Shown here: piece by piece, positions 27,575 to 33,643 of the stretch | Numbering within the stretch: position 1 is the first letter of the stretch | Layout of the letters: the number at the start of each line of letters is the position of its first letter | Source of the DNA: CAVVAL01 sp963742725 | GTDB taxonomy: Bacteria; Actinomycetota; Actinomycetes; Mycobacteriales; Cryptosporangiaceae | Direction: 5' to 3' | DNA length: 64,000 bases | Assembly: GCA_963742725.1 (NCBI GenBank) | Contig: CAVUMX010000001.1 | Span: 2,810,791-2,874,790, forward strand | Translations under genes and position numbers: made by a program | The notes under the pieces: model-generated | Database searches by the model: none | The model's input: the letters and a program-made list of their open reading frames with translations, nothing else | Told to the model about the DNA's origin: nothing

Positions 27575-27861
27575 TCGCGCGCGTCGCCGAACCACCAGGC
27601 GGTCAACAGGACGTGATGCTCTGGCAGGCCGCCAGGCGGATCCTCGAACGGCATCGCGTCCACTTGCGCCACGGCGCCCTGCCCGCGTGCGAGTTCTGCG
27701 GGGCGCCGTGGCCGTGCGAGCCATCCGATGTGGCGCAGCGCGCGCTGATCGTCGCCGGCCCGGCCCTCGGCCGCCGCGGCACCGTCTGGATCTACGTTTC
27801 CTCGGATGACGCGGCCGGTGGGAGGGAGCACCATGACAGCCATGACGGTGGGGCCCGGTGA
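27571..27861 (+). CDS. Small Cys-containing protein, CxxC...WPC motif (copy 2)
   Basis: 96 residues, starting with GTG in a GTGA overlap with copy 1. The motif is CEFCGAPWPCEP, close to CLWCREAWPC in copy 1. The N-terminal half (MLWQAARRILERHRVHLRHG) is probably helical. The 3' end overlaps the start of a third small gene. No function can be assigned. Coupled translation with copy 1 suggests that the products act together. Confidence 0.65.
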   Translation: MIARVAEPPGGQQDVMLWQAARRILERHRVHLRHGALPACEFCGAPWPCEPSDVAQRALIVAGPALGRRGTVWIYVSSDDAAGGREHHDSHDGGAR

Positions 27862-27988
27862 TGGCGCGTGGCGGGTGGACGACCTCGCGACGTTGCCGGG
27901 GCACGTGACCGGTGTGGTCGAGGCCAACCTCGACCGGCCGTTCCCCGTGACCGTCTCGGCCGCGCATCTCCTCGGCGTGACGGGGTGA
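27833..27988 (+). CDS. Small hypothetical protein (51 aa)
   Basis: ATG 27833 is preceded by GGAGGGAG. The product reads MTAMTVGPGDGAWRVDDLAT, then a Leu/Val-rich end. It has no Cys, helix or signal. The gene overlaps the end of copy 2 by 29 bases in another frame and completes a three-gene run. It is the least certain of the three. Confidence 0.5.
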   Translation: MTAMTVGPGDGAWRVDDLATLPGHVTGVVEANLDRPFPVTVSAAHLLGVTG

Positions 27989-28010
27989 TAGGGCCACGTA
28001 CGGTGTGTGC

Positions 28011-28670
28011 GTGGAACCCATCACGGTCGGTTTCGACCTGGACATGACGTTGATCGACAGCCGGCCAGGCATCGCCGCGGTGTATGCGGCGCTGGCGGAG
28101 GAGACCGGAGTCGCCGTCGACACCGCGGCGATCGTGTCGCGGCTCGGTCCGCCGATCGCGGTGGAGATGGCGAACTGGTTCCCGCCGGAGCGGATCGACG
28201 CGCTGGTCGACCGGTACCGCCAGCACTACCCGACGCTGGCGGTCCGGGCGGCGCCGCTCCTCTCAGGCGCGGCCGAGGCGCTGGCCGCGATCAGGGCGCA
28301 TGGCGGGCGGGTCGTGGTCGTGACCGGCAAGTACGGACCGAACGCGCAGATGCACCTCGACCACCTCGGCATCGAAGTCGACGGCCTGGCCGGCGAGCTG
28401 TGGGCGGAGGAGAAGGCGGTCGCTCTCCGGGAGTTCGGCGCCACCGTCTACGTGGGCGATCACGTGTCCGATCTGCGGGCGGCCGCGGCGGCGGATGCCT
28501 ACGGGGTGGGCGTCGCGAGTGGTCCGATCACGGCGGACGAACTCCGTGCGGGCGGCGCGGACGTCGTACTGGACGACCTGGCGGCGTTTCCCGGGTGGTT
28601 CGACGGGTACGTCCGGCAGGTGAACGGCTCGCGGAAACCGCCTTGCCCGTCCGACATATCGTCTGCGTAG
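28011..28670 (+). CDS. HAD-family phosphatase (phosphoglycolate phosphatase-like)
   Basis: 219 residues. HAD motif I is FDLDMTLIDS with nucleophile D9 and D11; motif II is VVVVTGKYG; the motif IV region is VYVGDHVSDLRAA. The cap between residues 20 and 85 suggests a PGP-like substrate class. GTG 28011 is chosen because TACGGT lies exactly six bases upstream. The box GGCCACGTACGGTGT (27992-28006) is identical to that before glpD, so both may be controlled or initiated in the same way. Specific substrate unknown. Confidence 0.88.
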   Translation: MEPITVGFDLDMTLIDSRPGIAAVYAALAEETGVAVDTAAIVSRLGPPIAVEMANWFPPERIDALVDRYRQHYPTLAVRAAPLLSGAAEALAAIRAHGGRVVVVTGKYGPNAQMHLDHLGIEVDGLAGELWAEEKAVALREFGATVYVGDHVSDLRAAAAADAYGVGVASGPITADELRAGGADVVLDDLAAFPGWFDGYVRQVNGSRKPPCPSDISSA

Positions 28671-28789
28671 TCGCCGGCGATCACGGCCACACCGTTGGCC
28701 CGTGATCGCCGCATCGCTAGCCTTGTCTGTTGGGGCTGGCTGTCCCACCGCTACGGTCCATCACGCCTGCGATCAGATCAGAGGTCAAC

Positions 28790-29176
28790 GTGCCCACCGG
28801 CAAGGTCAAGTGGTTCGACGTGGAGAAGGGCTTCGGCTTCCTGTCCCGGGACGACGGCGGCGACGTCTTCGTCCACAAGGGTGCCCTGCCTCCGGGAGTC
28901 ACGGAACTCAAGCCGGGTGCCCGGGTGGAGTTCGGCGTCGCCGAAGGCCGCAAGGGTGAACAGGCGCTCTCCGTGAAGCTGCTCGACCCGATCCCGTCGG
29001 TCGTGGCGGCGCACCGCAGGCCCGCCGAGGAACTGCACGGCATGGTCGAGGACATGATCAAGGTGCTCGAAGCGAAGGTCCAGCCCGACCTGCGGCGCGG
29101 TCGCCACCCCGACCGGAAGACCGCGCGCAAGATCGCCGAGATGGTGCACGCGGTCGCCCGGGAGCTGGAAGTCTAG
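28790..29176 (+). CDS. Cold-shock-domain protein with C-terminal extension
   Basis: 128 residues. Residues 1-66 are a cold-shock domain with RNP1 KGFGFLSR and RNP2 VFVHKGAL. Residues 67-128 are an extension rich in basic and Leu residues (EELHGMVEDMIKVLEAKVQP and RKTARKIAEMVHAVARELEV), predicted to be helical. Two-part proteins of this type are found in actinobacteria and are distinct from single-domain Csps. GTG 28790 follows GAGG. The two-helix extension could mediate dimerisation or nucleic-acid binding. Confidence 0.85.
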   Translation: MPTGKVKWFDVEKGFGFLSRDDGGDVFVHKGALPPGVTELKPGARVEFGVAEGRKGEQALSVKLLDPIPSVVAAHRRPAEELHGMVEDMIKVLEAKVQPDLRRGRHPDRKTARKIAEMVHAVARELEV

Positions 29177-29457
29177 GACCAGTGCATGCCGGGGAACGGG
29201 CGTTCGTTGGGGTCAACGGCCGTCCACACCCTACTGACGTGCTTGGTGCCGGTCGTCTTGTCAGGGACGTCCAGTTCGGTGATCTGCGCCCACTGGGCGA
29301 GGGTGAATCCGCCGTCGAGGGCGGCTTCGAACTCGGCCATGAACCAGGGCAGGTCACCTGACTTGACGCTGGCGGCCAGCGCCAGGATCGTGCCGGAGTC
29401 CATGTTCTTGCAGCTGGTGCTGAGCTGGGTGATGAGTCTCGGGCTCACCTTGGTCAT
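29173..29457 (-). CDS. Hypothetical protein (94 aa)
   Basis: A soluble protein with no recognised family. It starts MTKVSPRLITQLSTSCKNMD and includes the acidic stretch MAEFEAALDGGFTLAQWAQI. ATG 29457 is preferred because GGGGAG lies eight bases upstream; GTG 29466 is also possible. The stop overlaps that of the cold-shock-domain gene by four bases on the opposite strand. The gene is 36 bases after the mqnD stop, so it may be the last gene of that operon. Confidence 0.65.
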   Translation of the reverse strand: MTKVSPRLITQLSTSCKNMDSGTILALAASVKSGDLPWFMAEFEAALDGGFTLAQWAQITELDVPDKTTGTKHVSRVWTAVDPNERPFPGMHWS

Positions 29458-29493
29458 CACGGTCACTCCCCGTTGGTTGGGTTCGAACAGCGC

Positions 29494-30351
29494 CTACGGT
29501 GCGCCTGTTCGTTGCTCAGCGCTGCCGCCCCGTCGGAACTCCGACAGATCGAGGGGTGGCGTCAGGCCGGCTGACGCCGCTCGGCTCAGCAGGGCGTCGG
29601 CGGCGGCGAGCCCGGCGGAGCCCAGGTCGGCGGTGAAGTCGTTGACGTACAGCGCGATGTGCGCGTCGGCGACGTCCCGGTCCATCTCCTGAGCGTGTTC
29701 GGCGACGTAAGGCCTGGTCGCGTCGGGGTTGGCCCAGGCGGACCGCACGGACGTCCGGATCCAGCCGGCCAGTTCGTCGTGCGGCACGGTGAGGTCGCGG
29801 CGGGCGAGGATCGCGCCTAGCGGGATCGGCAGCCCCGTCTCGCCCTCCCACCAGTCGCCCAGGTCCGCGACGGCGTGCAGCCCGTACCGCTGGTAAGTGA
29901 AGCGAGCCTCGTGGATCACCAGCCCGGCGTCGACGACCCCGTCCCGGACGGCCGGCATGATCGTGTCGAACGGCATGACCCGGATGTCGCCCGGCGCGAA
30001 CCCGGCGGACCACAGCCGGAACAGCAGGTAGGCGGTCGTCCGTTCGCCAGGCACGGCCACGGTCGCGCCCGGAGCCAGGGACGAACCCCTGGTGAGGACG
30101 AGCGGCCCGCAGCCCCGGCCGAGCGCGCCGCCGCACGGCAGGAGCGCGTACTTGTCGAGCAGCCACGGCAGCGCCGCGTACGACACCTTCACGACGTCGA
30201 ACCCGCCATGCTCGGCGGCGGTGTTGGTCACGTCGACGTCCGCATACGTGACGTCGACGGGCGGCGCGCCGGGGACGAGCCCGTGCACGAGCGCGTGGAA
30301 GACGAACGTGTCGTTCGGGCAGGGCGAGAACGCCAGGGACAGCGGCTTCAC
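29494..30351 (-). CDS. mqnD: 1,4-dihydroxy-6-naphthoate synthase (futalosine pathway)
   Basis: 285 residues. MqnD cleaves cyclic dehypoxanthinyl futalosine to 1,4-dihydroxy-6-naphthoate, a late step of the alternative menaquinone pathway. The family start is SLAFSPCPNDTFVFHAL, and the substrate-binding fold continues with YAALPWLLDKYALLPCGGAL and HEARFTYQRYGL. GTG 30351 overlaps the mqnB stop by four bases (GTGA), so translation is coupled. mqnA, mqnC and mqnE are not in the window and must be elsewhere. Confidence 0.93.
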   Translation of the reverse strand: MKPLSLAFSPCPNDTFVFHALVHGLVPGAPPVDVTYADVDVTNTAAEHGGFDVVKVSYAALPWLLDKYALLPCGGALGRGCGPLVLTRGSSLAPGATVAVPGERTTAYLLFRLWSAGFAPGDIRVMPFDTIMPAVRDGVVDAGLVIHEARFTYQRYGLHAVADLGDWWEGETGLPIPLGAILARRDLTVPHDELAGWIRTSVRSAWANPDATRPYVAEHAQEMDRDVADAHIALYVNDFTADLGSAGLAAADALLSRAASAGLTPPLDLSEFRRGGSAEQRTGAP

Positions 30352-30986
30352 CGGACGATCTCCTCCACGGCCGGGCCGAGGGCGTCGAACGCCGCCGGGA
30401 AGTTCCAGGTGGACGGGTCGCGGCGGCCGATCAGGTTGCTCACCGTCCGGACCTCGGCCCAGGGCACGCCGTGCTCGGTCGCCGCCCAGGCCACGCCGTA
30501 GCCCTCCATCGCTTCGGCGACGGCATCCGGATGGGCAGCAGCCAACGCGAAGGCGCGTGCATCGGTGCCGGTCATGGTCGCGACCGTCAGGATGGTGCCG
30601 ACGCGTGCCCCAGGCAACGACAGGGCCTCAGCCGACAGGGGTGCCCCGCCAGACAGGCCGAGGCCCGCGAGGTCGAGGAAGCCAGCGTCCGTCCCGGCGC
30701 CCAGGTCGGCGAACGTCGACGTCTTGGCGACGACCACCTCGCCGATCGTGGCTCGTCCGGAGAAACCGCCCGCGATTCCGGCCGAGATCACGACCCGCGG
30801 CGAAATCAAAGACAGCAGCCGGCTCGTCGCCACCGCGGCGGCCACCGGCCCGACCCCACCGGCGGCGACGATCACGTCACCGGCGACGACCGCGCCGTAC
30901 GGGAGCGAAGGATCAGGCACAGCGCCGAGCCGCGCCGCCGCCGCATCACGTTCGGCGGCGACGGCGGTAACGACCAGAACGGTCAA
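30348..30986 (-). CDS. mqnB: Futalosine hydrolase
   Basis: 212 residues, a nucleoside-phosphorylase-fold enzyme that removes hypoxanthine from futalosine to give dehypoxanthine futalosine. Visible features are VVTAVAAERDA at the start, ISAGIAGGF in the middle and AEAMEGYGVAWAA, where the Met-Glu contact the ribose. The start is TTG 30986, which overlaps the upstream stop in TTGA; no ATG or GTG start is available at the correct place. Position between DUF2771 and mqnD gives a tightly coupled three-gene set. Confidence 0.9.
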   Translation of the reverse strand: MTVLVVTAVAAERDAAAARLGAVPDPSLPYGAVVAGDVIVAAGGVGPVAAAVATSRLLSLISPRVVISAGIAGGFSGRATIGEVVVAKTSTFADLGAGTDAGFLDLAGLGLSGGAPLSAEALSLPGARVGTILTVATMTGTDARAFALAAAHPDAVAEAMEGYGVAWAATEHGVPWAEVRTVSNLIGRRDPSTWNFPAAFDALGPAVEEIVR

Positions 30987-31444
30987 CTCACGTCCGCGTC
31001 GACGAGGGTGAACTCCCAGAACCCGCTGGTCTCGCCCATGCCGGGGCCCTCGGGCAGCGCGACGACCTGGAGTTCGATCGTGCCCTTCTCGGGGAAGGAG
31101 GGCGAGATCCGGAAGACGCTCTTGTCCTTCTGGACCGGCCCGGGAACGACGGTCTGCCCGTCGACGATCCGGACGAACCAGCCGCGTTCCTTGACCTGCT
31201 GCGGCACCTCGATCATCACCATCGCGCCGTTGCGGACGTCGACCCGCGTGGGCGACTCGTCCTCCTCGCGGCACGATCCGGCGGCGAGGTACGCCTGCCC
31301 TTCGAAGCACCAGAGCGCGGCGCCGGCCTGGAAGAACTCGCCGTCCGCGTAGGCGCCGACCTCGGGCAGGGGCCGTTCGCAGCCTGCGAGGAGGCCGAGG
31401 CCGAGGGCCGCGGCGGCCAGGGTCGCGGTACGACGGGCGAGCAT
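30983..31444 (-). CDS. DUF2771 lipoprotein
   Basis: 153 residues. A type II signal ends in LGLLAGC (Cys 22). The mature part matches DUF2771: EVPQQVKERGWFVRIVDGQ and ETSGFWEFTLVDADVS. Two further Cys (ALWCFEG and GSCREED) may form a disulfide. The function of the family is unknown. The stop overlaps the TTG start of mqnB (TTGA), an unexpected coupling of a membrane lipoprotein with a menaquinone enzyme. ATG 31444 is chosen for the shorter signal peptide. Confidence 0.87.
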   Translation of the reverse strand: MLARRTATLAAAALGLGLLAGCERPLPEVGAYADGEFFQAGAALWCFEGQAYLAAGSCREEDESPTRVDVRNGAMVMIEVPQQVKERGWFVRIVDGQTVVPGPVQKDKSVFRISPSFPEKGTIELQVVALPEGPGMGETSGFWEFTLVDADVS

Positions 31445-31471
31445 GCACAACTCCTCTACGCAGGGCAGACC

Positions 31472-32773
31472 TCAGGCTACCGGCCGGGGCTCCGCCTGCT
31501 TGACGTGGAGTGACCAGAGCCACGCCCCGACGCGGGCCGCCGCCAACGTCATCCCGACCGTCGCCACCAGCAACCCCCAGGGCCCGGACAGCGGGATCAG
31601 GCCGATCGCGCCGCCGAGGACGAACGCGATCTGGAGCATCGTCTCGGAGTGCGCGAACGCGCTGGCGCGGTGCTCGTCCGGCAGCCGTTCCTGGATCACC
31701 GCGTCCACGCCGAGCTTCGCGAGCCCGGTCGCGGTCGCGACGACGAACGCCAGCACGATCGCGGCCGGCAGGCTGTATCCGGCGGCGGCACCGAGGCAGG
31801 CGACCGCCGCGACGCAGAGGCCGACCGTCTGCACGACGAGCGGGTGGTGCAACCGCACGCGTGTTCCGACGATCGTGGCGGCGAAGGACCCGGCGCCGAG
31901 CGCGCCGAGGATCAGACCGAGCGCGACGGGCTCCGGTACGCCGAATGAGTCCTCGCGGGTGCGGAACGCGAAGAACAGCGTGAGGAACCCGTATAGCGCA
32001 CGCAGCGAACCCGTGGCGGTGACCGCCGCCCAGACGGGGGTGTCGAAGAGGCGGCGCGTCTTGTGCCCCGTCCGCTGGAAGATTCGGGGTGGGGTTTCGG
32101 GCTGGTCGGAGTCGACGTGGTCGGGCAGCCGCAACGCGATGACCATGCCGATCGCGAACACCAGGGCGGCGGCGCGCAGGGTCCACTCGGGCCCGAACGT
32201 GGCCAGTCCCAGGCCGGCCGGGACAACCACCGCGCCCGCGAGCGTCCCGAACAGGGAGCCCCGCGCGTTGGCGGCGACCAGCGTCAGCCCTTCCGGGAGC
32301 ATGCGGGGGACGGCCGCGCCTCGGGCGACGCCGTAGGCCCGCGACATCACGAGGACGGCGAACGCGGCCGGGTACAGCGCCCAGGAGTCCATGCGCTCGG
32401 AGATGAGGTACGCGAGGAAGCCGCGCGCCAGCATGGTCGTGGCCAGGGCGTACCGGCGGCCGTGCCGGAAACGGTCGAGCACGGGCCCGACCATCGGCGC
32501 GAGCAGCGCGAACGGGGCCATCGTGACCAGCAGGTACAAGGCAACGCGGGTACGGGCCTCGCCGACGGGCACGGTGAAGAAGATCGTGCCGGCCAGCCCG
32601 ATCGCCACCAGGGCGTCGGCGGCGACCGAGGCCGCGTGCAGCTCGAACATCCGGTGCATGCCGGTCTCGGCGGCGCCGTGCGCGTCCCGGACCCGCCGGA
32701 CCCGTCCCCAGGCCCAGCCGTAGGCGCCGGCGAGGCTCGCGATCAGGGCACGGAGGTGGGACACACCCACCAT
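31472..32773 (-). CDS. MFS transporter
   Basis: 433 residues with about 12 hydrophobic helices after a basic N-terminus (WGRVRRVRDAHGAAETGMHR). The conserved loop between helices 2 and 3 appears as GPVLDRFRHGRRYALA, an A-motif form. Probably a drug or metabolite exporter; the substrate is not indicated. It precedes the DUF2771-mqnB-mqnD group by 27 bases on the same strand, so it could be the first gene of that operon. Confidence 0.87.
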   Translation of the reverse strand: MVGVSHLRALIASLAGAYGWAWGRVRRVRDAHGAAETGMHRMFELHAASVAADALVAIGLAGTIFFTVPVGEARTRVALYLLVTMAPFALLAPMVGPVLDRFRHGRRYALATTMLARGFLAYLISERMDSWALYPAAFAVLVMSRAYGVARGAAVPRMLPEGLTLVAANARGSLFGTLAGAVVVPAGLGLATFGPEWTLRAAALVFAIGMVIALRLPDHVDSDQPETPPRIFQRTGHKTRRLFDTPVWAAVTATGSLRALYGFLTLFFAFRTREDSFGVPEPVALGLILGALGAGSFAATIVGTRVRLHHPLVVQTVGLCVAAVACLGAAAGYSLPAAIVLAFVVATATGLAKLGVDAVIQERLPDEHRASAFAHSETMLQIAFVLGGAIGLIPLSGPWGLLVATVGMTLAAARVGAWLWSLHVKQAEPRPVA

Positions 32774-32815
32774 CGTTGCCTATGTCCGGTACTGGGTGCG
32801 CACATGTGCCCGTCC

Positions 32816-33643
32816 GTGAGCAAGAATGGCGGGGTGAGCCCCACAATCGCCGCCCGTACCGACGCCATCTGCGCTGCCGCCGTGGATGTCGCCCGCACCG
32901 CGGCCACGGATGTCGCCGGCGACCAAGTTGGCGAGCACCTCGGGGTGCGCGCCGAGGGCGATCGGGTGGTGACCCACCGCTTCGCCGCCATCCAGCCGGG
33001 ATACCGGGGCTGGCACTGGTCCGTCACGATCGCCCGCGCGCCCAGGGCCAAGCACGTCACGATCAGCGAGATCGCCCTGCTACCGGGGGCCGAGTCGGTC
33101 CTGGCGCCCGAGTGGGTGCCGTGGAGCGAGCGCCTGCGCCCCGGCGACCTCGGCATCGGCGACCTGCTGCCCACGGCACCGGACGACGACCGGCTCGCCC
33201 CCTCGTACGTCCTGTCGGACGACGACCAGGTCATCGAGGTCGACCGCGAGCTGGGCTACGGCCGGGTCCGGGTGATGAGCCGGCTGGGTCGCGAGGAGCT
33301 GGCGCAGCGCTGGTACGACTCGGAGGCCGGCCCTGGCGCGCCGCTGGCGAAGGCCGCCCCGGCGACCTGCGGTACCTGCGGCTTCTACCTTCCGCTCGGC
33401 GGTTCGCTGCGCGCGATCTTCGGCGCCTGCGGCAACATCTTCGCTCCGGACGACGGCCGCGTCGTCAGCGCCGACCACGGCTGCGGCGCGCACTCGGAGG
33501 CGCTGGTCGAGCCGGTGCCGGCCGCCCAGATCGCCCCCGTCGTGCTGGACGACGACGCCGAGCTGGAACTGGTCAGCACGGTCGAGCACGAGCCGGGGTC
33601 GGTCGAGGACACCGCCGAGTCCGAGCCCTTCGGCCACGGGTGA
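32816..33643 (+). CDS. DUF3027 zinc-ribbon-like protein
   Basis: 275 residues, the actinobacterial DUF3027 family. The centre has the family segments HRFAAIQPGYRGWHWSVTIA and PAPEWVPW-like APEWVPWSERLRPGDLG. A Cys group (CGTCGFYLP, FGACGN and HGCGAHSE, about residues 183-226) probably binds zinc. The C-terminal 40 residues are acidic. GTG 32816 is tentative; GTG 32834 (VSPTIAAR) is an alternative. The stop overlaps the GTG of the sacsin-like gene (GTGA), so both proteins are likely made in balance. Function unknown. Confidence 0.88.
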   Translation: MSKNGGVSPTIAARTDAICAAAVDVARTAATDVAGDQVGEHLGVRAEGDRVVTHRFAAIQPGYRGWHWSVTIARAPRAKHVTISEIALLPGAESVLAPEWVPWSERLRPGDLGIGDLLPTAPDDDRLAPSYVLSDDDQVIEVDRELGYGRVRVMSRLGREELAQRWYDSEAGPGAPLAKAAPATCGTCGFYLPLGGSLRAIFGACGNIFAPDDGRVVSADHGCGAHSEALVEPVPAAQIAPVVLDDDAELELVSTVEHEPGSVEDTAESEPFGHG

